This document shows positions 1 to 8,026 of a DNA stretch of 22,192 nucleotides, piece by piece. The notes beneath the pieces were generated by a model, which had not been told where the DNA came from, did not search any database, and saw only the letters and a program-made list of their open reading frames with translations. Where the stretch lies: the IMG/VR virus record IMGVR_UViG_3300007541_000252, positions 1-22,192 of that record. The stretch is one strand, 5' to 3'. Origin of the DNA: a virus. The stretch's first letter is position 1; every line of letters starts with the position of its first letter. The translations under genes and the position numbers were made by a program.

Positions 1-189
1 GATTATGTTCAAAATAAAGTTAAAACAACAAAATGGGATGCTTTTGATATGTGGGTTTGTAATGTTGCTCAACTAAAAGTAGGAACAGCAGAAAAAATCT
101 ATACAAAACACCTCCCAGGATTTAGTATTATTGAACAAGAATTTAAAGGAATGGACGAAAATAGTCCTGAAATTTATGCAGTAGAATGA
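1..189 (+). CDS. C-terminal 62 residues of an unidentified protein (5' truncated by window edge)
   Basis: Frame 1 is open from the first base to a TGA at 187-189. The readable tail is rich in Lys, Glu and aromatic residues (KWDAFDMWVCN early, GFSIIEQEFKGMD near the end). I do not recognise a family in these 62 residues. The stop overlaps the next start in an ATGA arrangement (186-189), so translation is probably coupled to the glycosyltransferase that follows, and the gene likely belongs to the same sugar-modification cluster. That role is inferred from position only. Confidence 0.7.
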   Translation, partial: DYVQNKVKTTKWDAFDMWVCNVAQLKVGTAEKIYTKHLPGFSIIEQEFKGMDENSPEIYAVE

Positions 190-1142
190 AAATAGCACAA
201 ATTAATCCTGGATGTGGCATTCCCATCCCACCACCCTCGTGGGGAGCAATTGAAAAAATTGTTTGGGAATTTATGTGTAACCTTCGTGATTTAGGTCATG
301 AAGTAGATTTACGTTGGTCGGGTGATGTTCAACCTGGTGAATACGATATTGTTCATTGTCATGTAGCAAATTTAGCTATTCAATTAGCTAAAAATAATAT
401 CCCATACATTTACCAATTACATGATCACCATGTATACCATTATGGAAAAGACTCTCATGTTTATAAAGAAAATCTAAAAGCAATTGAAGGATCCCTTGTA
501 TCATTAGTCCCCGCTAGATTTTTAGTTGATTATTTCAACCACCCAAAAGTAAAATATTTTGCTCATGGTGTAAATACTAATGAATTTTATTCTATAGAAA
601 AACCTCAACCTACAGAACCACGTTTATTAATGATTGCTAATAATGGTTTAGGAGGTAATCCAACATACGATAGAAAAGGATTTACTTATGGTTTAGGATT
701 AGCAATGATGAATAATCTAGAAATTACAATAGCCGGCCCATCAGATAATAAAAGATTTTTTAATGGTCATTTATGGATGTTCAATTATCCTAAACTAAAC
801 TTGGTTTTTGACACTCCTAATAATAAATTATTAGACCTATACCACGAACATGACATTTTCATCCACCCAACAATGTTAGAAGCAGGACATCCTAATTTAA
901 CAATGATTGAGGCAGCAGCAGCAGGCTTACCTATTATTGCTGATTGGGAAATGGAAACTGATTTTCACGGTGCTTGGAGGGCACCTCGAGATGTGTTTGA
1001 AATGGATCGTGGGTTAAAAGATATTTTAGAAAATTGGGAATTGTATAGAGCTAAAGCTATTAATACTGGCAAAGAATTATCTTGGTATAATCGTTCCAAA
1101 GAAATAGTAAAAATATATGAAACGTTCAACCAGGTTAATTAG
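186..1142 (+). CDS. GT4-type (GT-B fold) glycosyltransferase
   Basis: Likely transfers a sugar from a nucleotide-sugar donor to a glycan or protein. The N-terminus has the usual first strand and glycine-rich acceptor-side loop of GT4 enzymes (MKIAQINPGCGI, then SWGAIEKIVWEF at residues 18-29, where GGIE-type motifs usually sit). The C-terminal donor domain ends in the family signature LEAGHPNLTMIEAAAAGLP (about 231-249), with acidic residues E232 and E242. The usual spacing is E-x7-E, so this loop is two residues longer. At 318 residues it is short but complete for the family. It overlaps the preceding stop by 4 bases and the next gene by 26 bases, forming a compact operon with a methyltransferase and a GT9 enzyme. 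The sugar and acceptor cannot be read from sequence. Confidence 0.85.
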   Translation: MKIAQINPGCGIPIPPPSWGAIEKIVWEFMCNLRDLGHEVDLRWSGDVQPGEYDIVHCHVANLAIQLAKNNIPYIYQLHDHHVYHYGKDSHVYKENLKAIEGSLVSLVPARFLVDYFNHPKVKYFAHGVNTNEFYSIEKPQPTEPRLLMIANNGLGGNPTYDRKGFTYGLGLAMMNNLEITIAGPSDNKRFFNGHLWMFNYPKLNLVFDTPNNKLLDLYHEHDIFIHPTMLEAGHPNLTMIEAAAAGLPIIADWEMETDFHGAWRAPRDVFEMDRGLKDILENWELYRAKAINTGKELSWYNRSKEIVKIYETFNQVN

Positions 1143-1755
1143 TATTAAAAATATACCAATGGTTATATTTGATGCACCTGAATGTATTTCGGATGACATT
1201 GTCAAATATAGAGATTTTTGGGAATTTGAATTATTCACCGAATGGAGTGAGTATTTTCCTGAAAAAGGTTTAATGTTAGATATTGGAGCAAATATTGGCT
1301 CCCATTGTTTACAATTTAAAACCAATTTCCCAGAGTTAGAAATATATGCCTTTGAACCATTCCCAGAAAACTATGCTTTATTACACCAAAACACTAAACG
1401 ATATAAAGATATTAAATGTTTTAATATTGGTATTGGTAGCCACAATAGCATAGTCCATTTTAGTGATGGACATGAATTTAATAGTGGTGTGGTATCTATT
1501 GTTCCTGATAGTGAAAACCCAAATATTGTATTGGCACTAGATACATTTAAATTTGATAAAAAAGTAGAATTTATAAAAATTGATGTTGAAGGACATGAAT
1601 TATCTGCTTTTGAGGGAATGCGTAATTTAATTTTAAGAGATCGCCCTGTAATATGGTTAGAGGATCTTGATGGTTCTGCCGTTCCTTATTTACGTTCATT
1701 AGGATATAGCATTTTAAAATATAAACCTGACACAAAAGATTATTTAATGGTATGA
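1117..1755 (+). CDS. FkbM-family SAM-dependent methyltransferase
   Basis: Predicted O-methyltransferase, probably acting on a sugar in the same pathway as its neighbours. Class I methyltransferase motifs are clear: motif I LDIGANIGSH (54-63), the acidic residue after strand 2 in YAFEPFPENY (E80), and the FkbM signature IKIDVEGHELSAFEG (153-167). The chosen start overlaps the upstream gene by 26 bases. A second in-frame ATG at 1159 (residue 15) would remove this overlap and still leave the whole catalytic fold, so the true start is uncertain. The stop overlaps the next ATG as ATGA (1752-1755). FkbM enzymes commonly occur in glycan clusters. The substrate is unknown. Confidence 0.88.
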   Translation: MKRSTRLISIKNIPMVIFDAPECISDDIVKYRDFWEFELFTEWSEYFPEKGLMLDIGANIGSHCLQFKTNFPELEIYAFEPFPENYALLHQNTKRYKDIKCFNIGIGSHNSIVHFSDGHEFNSGVVSIVPDSENPNIVLALDTFKFDKKVEFIKIDVEGHELSAFEGMRNLILRDRPVIWLEDLDGSAVPYLRSLGYSILKYKPDTKDYLMV

Positions 1756-2951
1756 AAGAAGTTTTAATAAAAGAATATAATAACTTAGTCAAAATTCCTA
1801 GGAAATCTTTATTTCCTAAAAATACTATTTCATGCACCTTTATTAATGGTGCTAAAGTAGAAATAAACGGAAAAAACTCTAAAAAATATCAAATCCAATT
1901 TATTAATAAAGAAAATAATAAACTTATTCATGAGTCCATAATATCAAATAATATGTGGACTAAAACTAATATTCAATATTTTATTGATTACAAAATCATT
2001 ATTACTGATTTAAAAGAAAATCAAGTAGTGGAACATGATTTTAATGCTAAAGACAAAAAAGTTTATATCCATTTTGCTTCTAGTGCTTTAGGAGATACAA
2101 TAGCATGGTTTCCATATGCCGAAGAATTTAGAAAAAAACACCAATGCAAATTAGTAGTTTCTACTTTCCATAACGAAATGTTCCAAGAAAACTACCCAGA
2201 GATTGCATTTATTAAACCTGGAACTACGGTACAGAATTTATATGCTATGTATGAGGTTGGGTGGCATTATAATGAAAACGAAGAAGTAGACACTAACAAA
2301 AACATATCAGATTTTAAAAGAATAGGATTACAAGAATGTAGTTCTGAAACATTAGGAATCACCTATTCAGAAATTAAACCTAAATTAACATATAAAAATA
2401 CAGGCCCAACTATTGAAGGAGACTATGTCATAATAGCTCCTCATGGTTCGGCTCATGCCAAGTATTGGAATTACCCTGGGGGGTGGCAAACTGTAATTGA
2501 CCATTTAAATAATCAAGGTTATAAAGTTGTAATGATAACATCTGAACCTCTAGGTGATGAGTGGCATGATTCTAAATTAGGTGGAACTTTAACAGGGGTA
2601 ATTGATAAAACAGGCAATCATCCTCTAAGTGAAAGAGCTAATGATATGATGAATGCTAAAGCTTTTATAGGCATAGGAAGTGGGCTAAGTTGGTTAGCAT
2701 GGGCTCTAGAAACCCCTGTAGTAATGATTTCAGGTTTTAGTGAACCTTATAGTGAATTTGAAGATTGTGAAAGAATTACAGCTCCTAAAGATAAATGTTC
2801 TGGATGTTTTAATAGAATAAGATTAAATGCTGGAGACTGGGAATGGTGCCCAGATCATAAAGATACAGATAGAATGTTTGAATGCACAAAATCTATCACA
2901 CCTAATATAGTAATTAATGCTATAGATCGTCAATTAAAAAATTCTTTTTGA
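1752..2951 (+). CDS. GT9-type glycosyltransferase of the autotransporter O-heptosyltransferase (TibC/Aah-like) family
   Basis: This resembles the bacterial autotransporter heptosyltransferases along its full length, not only a generic GT9 domain. It has an N-terminal beta-rich region (about 1-100), a GT-B start with SALGDTIAWFPYAEEF (111-126) containing the family's Asp (D115), and a segment TVQNLYAMYEVGWHY (159-173). The second domain has IIAPHGSAHAKYWNYPGGWQ (227-246) and the donor motif FIGIGSGLSWLAWALE (305-320). It ends in a metal-finger region with C349, C352, C366 and C378 (C-x2-C-x13-C-x11-C, including NAGDWEWCPDH), matching the iron-binding finger known in TibC. Known members add heptose to Ser in beta-helical autotransporter passengers. 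Here the next gene is a Ser/Thr-rich fibre-like protein, a plausible acceptor (inference). No ADP-heptose synthesis genes lie in the window, so the donor sugar may differ. Confidence 0.85.
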   Translation: MKEVLIKEYNNLVKIPRKSLFPKNTISCTFINGAKVEINGKNSKKYQIQFINKENNKLIHESIISNNMWTKTNIQYFIDYKIIITDLKENQVVEHDFNAKDKKVYIHFASSALGDTIAWFPYAEEFRKKHQCKLVVSTFHNEMFQENYPEIAFIKPGTTVQNLYAMYEVGWHYNENEEVDTNKNISDFKRIGLQECSSETLGITYSEIKPKLTYKNTGPTIEGDYVIIAPHGSAHAKYWNYPGGWQTVIDHLNNQGYKVVMITSEPLGDEWHDSKLGGTLTGVIDKTGNHPLSERANDMMNAKAFIGIGSGLSWLAWALETPVVMISGFSEPYSEFEDCERITAPKDKCSGCFNRIRLNAGDWEWCPDHKDTDRMFECTKSITPNIVINAIDRQLKNSF

Positions 2952-2962
2952 TATTTATAATC
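2951..2962 (+). promoter_or_regulatory. Putative phage late promoter element (copy 1)
   Basis: ATATTTATAATC, 17 bases before the ATG of the fibre gene. It is one of a set of near-identical elements placed just before structural genes and always on the + strand. The match to copy 12654-12665 is exact over 12 bases. Function as a promoter is inferred from recurrence and position. Confidence 0.5.
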
Positions 2963-2979
2963 AAAAATCATTATAAACT

Positions 2980-4791
2980 ATGGCATTAACTTTATCAAAT
3001 AGTGGCATTGAATCTGGCTCAATAATTAGAGCAGCTGAAATTTCACAATCGATAGATGCTTTTACTGGAGTAGAAGCCTATAACATTAATCTTTCAGGAT
3101 CTTTAGCAGTTACTGGTTCTACTCTTATTACAGGAAGCTTATCTATAAGTGGATCAGAATCTAGTACTACCTTTTTAAAAATTGGTAATAATGACAATGC
3201 TTTTTCTTTTGAAGTTGATGAAGCTAATAATGATAGCTTTACTCTTAAAAATAATGATACAGGAAATAAAATAATTAGAATATCTACAGGTTCTAGTAAT
3301 AATACTATTGTAACTAGAAATGATCTAGGAACAGATTCATTCGAAAGGGTTGGTATTAATTGGCCTTATGAAAATTTAGATATTTTAACAACAACCCATC
3401 ATCTTAATATTAGTGGTTCTGCCACAGCGTCTGCAGGTTTTTATGGTACTCTTACAGGAACTGCTTCTTTAGCTTCTAAAGTTAAACTTTATGATGCCAT
3501 TGCAAATCAAACACTCTATGTTCCTATAACAGCTTGGAGTTTAGTTTCTGGGGATGAAGCATCATTATTAGCTACTAATAAGTTAGTTTATGATAATGTT
3601 GCTTATTTATTAATGACTACTGCATCTTGGGCTACAGCCTCAGTAAGTGCTTCTCATGCAGACAATGCTGTAACAGCTTCATATGCCCTTACTGGTGGAA
3701 CAGGAGGGGATAGTGTTTGGTATGATGGCACAACATATATTTCTGCCTCAGTATTAGTAAGTGGATCTGATTCAGGGTTTAAAGGAGGAGCATTTGTGGG
3801 TGGAGATTTTTCAGGAAGCACATACATTGGAACTAAATTTAGTGGTAGTTACTTCTCAGCTTCTAATGGTACTACAACTACAATTTTAAATGCAGAGTCA
3901 CTTCAATTTAATGAAAATGGAGCTAGTCATATTTCAAATATTAATACAGGCACAGGCGCTTCATTAAGATTTTCTGTTGGTGGAACAGGAGCCTCAAATT
4001 ACACGGCATTGCATATTGATTCTAACCATCAATTTGCTTTTGGAAACCCTTCAGTAGTAATTACTCGTCCTTTAGGATTTACTGCGGGGCAATTAGGAGC
4101 ATATGCCCAATTCGAAAATGACAATGCCGTTTCAGCTTCAGTAGTTGCCATTAAAGGTGCGACTAATAGTGATGGAGTTCTTTATATAGGAGGAACATAC
4201 ACTAATGGTGGTGGTATTCTTTGGAGAGGAGATTCTACTTCAGATTTACCCGCCAGTTTAGGTACTAATCGTACATCTTTATACAGATCAGAAAGTGAAG
4301 TAGCATATCCTGTTATTTCTTACCCATACACAGATAATCAAATAGTTTTTCATACCTCTGGAAGTAACAAAGCTTACAATGACTTGGATTATGTATCTTT
4401 ACAACCAACTTCAGGTAATTTAACTCAATACTATAGAAATTATCATTTATCAAGTTCAATAAGTACAAATAATTCCACTCATACCCTAGGTGAAATACCA
4501 ATGTTAGGTTCTGGAGTTTACTTAGTTAAATATTATCTTTCTTTAAGAGAAACTAATTCACCACCTACCGTCGTTGGTTATAGTGAAATTAATTATATAG
4601 TTCGAAGTGATGGGGGTGGATCTACTCCTACCATTGAACAAACCACCCCTATTGATCAATTTGCCACCCCTGGTTTATCAAATTTACCTGTAGCAACACC
4701 TATTACTAATGGTCTCCAATTAAGGAGTACAGGAACTTTAGGAGCTTCCATACAACATACGGGGTGGGCAATTGTAACATACAGTGGTTAA
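2980..4791 (+). CDS. Fibre-like virion protein (Ser/Gly/Thr/Ala-rich), probable tail fibre
   Basis: A 603-residue protein of low-complexity, beta-prone sequence with many short SGS, TGS and TAS units. Examples are NLSGSLAVTGSTLITGSL near residues 37-54, TGTASLASK near 158-166, and SWATASVSASHADNAVTASYAL around 216-237. Such alternating small/hydroxyl residues are characteristic of trimeric beta-structured fibres and of marine phage tail-fibre proteins. No enzymatic motif is visible. It follows the glycosyltransferase cluster, is preceded by a promoter-like element, and precedes the sheath and tube genes, so a receptor-binding or decoration role is likely. Its abundant Ser and Thr make it a plausible substrate for the adjacent TibC-like enzyme (inference). 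The exact fibre class cannot be assigned from sequence alone. Confidence 0.65.
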   Translation: MALTLSNSGIESGSIIRAAEISQSIDAFTGVEAYNINLSGSLAVTGSTLITGSLSISGSESSTTFLKIGNNDNAFSFEVDEANNDSFTLKNNDTGNKIIRISTGSSNNTIVTRNDLGTDSFERVGINWPYENLDILTTTHHLNISGSATASAGFYGTLTGTASLASKVKLYDAIANQTLYVPITAWSLVSGDEASLLATNKLVYDNVAYLLMTTASWATASVSASHADNAVTASYALTGGTGGDSVWYDGTTYISASVLVSGSDSGFKGGAFVGGDFSGSTYIGTKFSGSYFSASNGTTTTILNAESLQFNENGASHISNINTGTGASLRFSVGGTGASNYTALHIDSNHQFAFGNPSVVITRPLGFTAGQLGAYAQFENDNAVSASVVAIKGATNSDGVLYIGGTYTNGGGILWRGDSTSDLPASLGTNRTSLYRSESEVAYPVISYPYTDNQIVFHTSGSNKAYNDLDYVSLQPTSGNLTQYYRNYHLSSSISTNNSTHTLGEIPMLGSGVYLVKYYLSLRETNSPPTVVGYSEINYIVRSDGGGSTPTIEQTTPIDQFATPGLSNLPVATPITNGLQLRSTGTLGASIQHTGWAIVTYSG

Positions 4792-4833
4792 TAAAAAATA
4801 ATTTTAATAAAAAGTTTTAATACGTATAAAAAG

Positions 4834-5079
4834 ATGGCAAAATTAACAAATGAAGAGATTACTAAAATTAATAATCTTAAAACAGAATTCAACAAATTAG
4901 TAGAAACCTTAGGTGCTGTAGAGGTTCAATTAATAACCTTTACATCCCGAAAAGAAAAGTTAAAGATGGAATTGTTAAAGCTTCAAGAAGAAGAACTTAA
5001 AGTAGCTAAAGGATTAGAAGAAAAATATGGTAATGGAACTATTTCTTTAGAAACTGGCGAGTTTTCTCCAAACGGATAG
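4834..5079 (+). CDS. Small coiled-coil protein of unknown function
   Basis: 81 residues. Residues 4-65 read as a nearly continuous amphipathic helix or helical hairpin with heptad-like Leu/Val/Ile spacing (NLKTEFNKLVETLGAVEV, then LKMELLKLQEEELKVAKGL), and end in a short polar tail with GNGTISLETGEF. The segment around TFTSRKEK may be the turn between two helices. I see no catalytic motif. It lies 42 bases after the fibre gene with an A-rich, Shine-Dalgarno-free leader, and no promoter-like element precedes it, so it is probably co-transcribed with the fibre gene. It could be a small virion component or an assembly chaperone; neither is established. Confidence 0.7.
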   Translation: MAKLTNEEITKINNLKTEFNKLVETLGAVEVQLITFTSRKEKLKMELLKLQEEELKVAKGLEEKYGNGTISLETGEFSPNG

Positions 5080-5098
5080 ACTTTTGACAAGAAATCAT

Positions 5099-5110
5099 AT
5101 ATTTATTATC
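5099..5110 (+). promoter_or_regulatory. Putative phage late promoter element (copy 2)
   Basis: ATATTTATTATC, 21 bases before the sheath ATG. It differs from copy 1 at one base (T for A at position 9). A TTGACA hexamer at 5084-5089 lies upstream, but its spacing to any -10-like sequence is wrong for a sigma-70 promoter. Confidence 0.45.
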
Positions 5111-5131
5111 AAAATATAACATTCAAATAAC

Positions 5132-7399
5132 ATGGCAGAAACATTAATTTCCCCTGGAGTATTAGCAAGAGAAAATGATCAGTCCCAAATCACTTCTCAA
5201 CCAATACAAGCCGGTGCAGCAATAGTAGGTCCTACAGTAAAGGGTCAAGTAAACATTCCTAAACTTGTTACTACTTACAGTGAATACCAAGCTAATTTTG
5301 GTACTACTTTTGATAGTGGGTCCGATGAATACACATTTTTTACCTCAATCTCAGCTTACAATTACTTCCAAAACGGAGGTACTTCTTTGTTGGTAACTAG
5401 AGTAGCTTCTGGTTCATTTACTTCTGCTACTTCTTCTAGAATTTATAACGACCAGGAAAGTGGTGCTATTTTATCAGGAACTAATTTAGTAGGTTCTTAC
5501 ACCAGTGGAGGTTCAGGAGGAGCAGCTTCAACTTACAGTGATGTTGCTACTACTACTTCGGGTACTGGAACGGGACTTAGTGTAGATGTTACTACTTCTA
5601 CTAATAATGGTAAATTATTGACCACAGCTGATGCTTTGTTATCATCTATTACTACAAACACATCTGATGGTACTGATAATACCTACACAGGTGTTAGTTT
5701 AACAGGTGGTACTGGTACAGGAGCAGAAGCAACAGTAGTAGTATCTTCAAATGCTGTAAGTTCAATCACAGTAACAACAGCTGGTACAGGGTATGTTGCC
5801 ACTGATGTGTTAACTATTTCTACTGCAACTATTGGTGGTACTACAAATGTAGCAATTACATTAGTTTCAGGTGATTTATTAGTTGAAACAACTGCTGTAA
5901 CCGCTCAAGATGCAGGTTCAGGATACGCAGTAGGAGACACAGTAACTATAGCAGCAGCTAGTATAGGTACCCCAACAGCTAACTTAGTATTAACTTTAGT
6001 AGATGCTAATATTGAAGATGCAAATGCTTTTACTTTAGAAACAATTGGTGAAGGTGTTATTATGAACAACGCTGGAACATTAAATTCTCAAGGTGCTATT
6101 TCAACAGGTACTTCAGATAACTTAAGATGGGAAATTTCCTCACCAAATACTTCATCAGGTACATTTAGTGTAATCATTAGACAAGGTAATGATACAAACA
6201 GAGCTAAATCAGTACTTGAAAGCTTTAATAACGTATCATTAGATCCAAAATCACCTAACTATATTGCTAGAATAATCGGTGATCAAAAACAAGTAGTTAG
6301 AGGATCTGGAACCGATGTTTACTTACAAACTAGTGGTTCTTATCGTAACGCTTCAAGATATGTAAGAGTAAAAGAAGTAAATTATAAAACTCCTGATTAT
6401 TTAGATAATAGTGGTACTGCAAAATCACAATACACAGCTTCTATCCCAGTAGCACAAAGTGGTTCATTTGGAGACGCTGAAGGTAGCATTTTGACAGGAA
6501 CTGGTAAATACTACCAATACATTACTTCAACTGACACTCAGGGATTAAAAGAAGGTAACTACACTACAGCTTTTAATATCTTAGCTAACAAAGACGATTT
6601 TAAATATAATATCATCTCAGCCCCAGGATTGTATCAATCAGGATACTCTTCAGCATTAACTACTTTGGTAGCAAACACTGAAAATAGAGGAGATAATATT
6701 GTAATATTAGATCTTGAACCATATGATTCTGCAATTGATGTTGTTACATCAACAGCAGCCGCAAAAGATACTTCATATGCTGCTTCATACTGGCCTTGGT
6801 GTATGGTAATCGACCCAGATTCTGGACAAAGAGTTTGGGTACCAGCCTCAACATTGATCCCAGGTGTTTATGCTAATAACGATAAAACAGCTGAAGCTTG
6901 GTTTGCCCCTGCTGGTATTAACAGAGGTGGTTTAGGACAAGTAATCCAAGCTGAAAGAAAATTAACACAATCTAACAGAGATACTTTATACACTGGTAAA
7001 GTTAACCCAATTGCTACATTCCCTGGTAAAGGAGTAGTAGTATTTGGCCAGAAAACATTACAAAACCAAGCAAGTGCTTTGGATAGAGTAAATGTTAGAA
7101 GATTGTTGATTGCTCTTAAAAATTACATTACACAAGTATCTGATAACTTAGTATTCGAACAAAATACAGCAGCTACTAGAAATGTATTCTTATCACAAGT
7201 TAACCCATATTTAGAATCAGTACAACAAAGACAAGGTTTATACGCGTTTAAAGTTGTAATGAACGAATCAAATAATGGACCCGATGTAATTGATAGAAAC
7301 GAATTAAGAGGTGCGATATACATCCAACCTACTAAGACGGCTGAATTCATTTACTTAGATTTCAATATCCTTCCAACAGGAGCTGAGTTCCCTGCATAA
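5132..7399 (+). CDS. Contractile tail sheath protein (T4 gp18-like)
   Basis: Forms the contractile cylinder around the tail tube. The N-terminus MAETLISPGVLARENDQSQ (1-19), followed by GAAIVGPTVKGQVNIPKLVTTYSEY, is the classic sheath start. The C-terminal conserved domain includes a segment NPIATFPGKGVVVFGQKTL (about residue 630 onward), then RVNVRRLLIALKNYI and the final FIYLDFNILPTGAEFP. Residues about 118-293 are a Thr/Gly/Ala-rich insertion with two GSGY-type repeats; canonical sheath sequence resumes at AFTLETIGEGVIMNN (299-313). The total length of 755 residues is somewhat above T4 gp18 (about 660). The leader is A-rich without a Shine-Dalgarno sequence. Tail tube follows, as in T4 (18 then 19). 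Confidence 0.95.
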   Translation: MAETLISPGVLARENDQSQITSQPIQAGAAIVGPTVKGQVNIPKLVTTYSEYQANFGTTFDSGSDEYTFFTSISAYNYFQNGGTSLLVTRVASGSFTSATSSRIYNDQESGAILSGTNLVGSYTSGGSGGAASTYSDVATTTSGTGTGLSVDVTTSTNNGKLLTTADALLSSITTNTSDGTDNTYTGVSLTGGTGTGAEATVVVSSNAVSSITVTTAGTGYVATDVLTISTATIGGTTNVAITLVSGDLLVETTAVTAQDAGSGYAVGDTVTIAAASIGTPTANLVLTLVDANIEDANAFTLETIGEGVIMNNAGTLNSQGAISTGTSDNLRWEISSPNTSSGTFSVIIRQGNDTNRAKSVLESFNNVSLDPKSPNYIARIIGDQKQVVRGSGTDVYLQTSGSYRNASRYVRVKEVNYKTPDYLDNSGTAKSQYTASIPVAQSGSFGDAEGSILTGTGKYYQYITSTDTQGLKEGNYTTAFNILANKDDFKYNIISAPGLYQSGYSSALTTLVANTENRGDNIVILDLEPYDSAIDVVTSTAAAKDTSYAASYWPWCMVIDPDSGQRVWVPASTLIPGVYANNDKTAEAWFAPAGINRGGLGQVIQAERKLTQSNRDTLYTGKVNPIATFPGKGVVVFGQKTLQNQASALDRVNVRRLLIALKNYITQVSDNLVFEQNTAATRNVFLSQVNPYLESVQQRQGLYAFKVVMNESNNGPDVIDRNELRGAIYIQPTKTAEFIYLDFNILPTGAEFPA
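5483..6010 (+). other. Extra Thr/Gly-rich beta module inserted in the sheath protein
   Basis: Codes for residues about 118-293 of the sheath. It contains two similar units: AGTGYVATDVLTISTATIGG (217-236) and AGSGYAVGDTVTIAAASIGT (261-280), each followed by a hydrophobic strand (AITLVS and LVLTLV). A glycine-rich linker GSYTSGGSGGAAS precedes it. It probably forms an exposed beta domain on the outside of the sheath; the boundaries are estimates. Confidence 0.6.
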
Positions 7400-7414
7400 G
7401 GATTAGAAAATGTA

Positions 7415-7426
7415 ATATTTATAATT
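7415..7426 (+). promoter_or_regulatory. Putative phage late promoter element (copy 3)
   Basis: ATATTTATAATT, 28 bases before the tail tube ATG, in the 55-base gap after the sheath gene. It shares 11 of 12 bases with copy 1. It would allow tube to be transcribed separately from sheath. Confidence 0.5.
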
Positions 7427-7454
7427 GAATAAAAAAACTAAATAAGAACATAAA

Positions 7455-7943
7455 ATGGCAGTATTAGATCCCAACGAAATATTTTTCACAGCCTTTGAAC
7501 CTAAAGTAGCTAACAGATTTATTATGTATGTTGATGGTTTTCCTTCATATATAATCAAAGGAATTAGTGGATTGGGGTTCTCGCAAGATGAAATCGTATT
7601 AAACCACATTAACACTTACAGAAAAGTAAAAGGTAAGTTAAGATGGAATGACATCACAATGCAATTGTTTGATCCAATCACACCTTCAGGTGCTCAAGCT
7701 GTAATGGAATGGGTTCGTTTACACCACGAATCAGTAACAGGTAGAGATGGTTACTCTGATTTTTATAAGAAAGATTTAACCATTGATGTATTAGGTCCTG
7801 TTGGTGATGTAGTTTCTGAATGGATTATTAAAGGTGCATTCATTAAAGACGGATCTTTTGCAGATATGAACTGGGATACAGATGGTGAAGCTCAAACCAT
7901 TGACTTAACTATCGGAATGGATTACTGCGTGTTGAATTTCTAA
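7455..7943 (+). CDS. Tail tube protein (T4 gp19-like)
   Basis: Polymerises into the inner tube through which DNA passes. 162 residues, the same size as T4 gp19 (163). Family features: an N-terminal PKVANRFIMYVDGFPSYIIKG (strand leading into the first beta sheet), a basic RKVKGKLRWNDITMQLFDP that matches the gp19 segment around its conserved Trp/Thr strand, and a C-terminus DTDGEAQTIDLTIGMDYCVL closely resembling the gp19 ending with its alternating strand and DY. It sits directly after the sheath and is followed by a strong terminator. The leader is A-rich without a Shine-Dalgarno sequence. Confidence 0.93.
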   Translation: MAVLDPNEIFFTAFEPKVANRFIMYVDGFPSYIIKGISGLGFSQDEIVLNHINTYRKVKGKLRWNDITMQLFDPITPSGAQAVMEWVRLHHESVTGRDGYSDFYKKDLTIDVLGPVGDVVSEWIIKGAFIKDGSFADMNWDTDGEAQTIDLTIGMDYCVLNF

Positions 7944-7965
7944 TAAAAGAAATCAAATATTTTTT

Positions 7966-7997
7966 AAGAGAGCTTGGCCCTGCCAGGCTCTTTTTTT
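7966..7997 (+). terminator. Intrinsic (Rho-independent) terminator after the tail tube gene
   Basis: A 10-bp stem, AGAGCTTGGC (7969-7978) with GCCAGGCTCT (7982-7991), has one G-U pair, a three-base loop CCT, and is followed by an uninterrupted T run (7991-7997). Three further pairs (7966-7968 with 7992-7994) can extend the stem. It begins 23 bases after the tube stop codon and ends the sheath-tube unit. It is the most GC-rich short element in the region. Confidence 0.92.
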
Positions 7998-8026
7998 ATC
8001 ATTACGGATAATTTAAATAATTTTAT

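Noticed and set aside
5084-5089. TTGACA resembling a -35 box before the sheath gene
   Set aside because: No -10-like hexamer lies 16-18 bases downstream; the nearest AT-rich hexamers give spacings of about 8, 14 or 25. The recurrent ATATTTAT element explains the position better.
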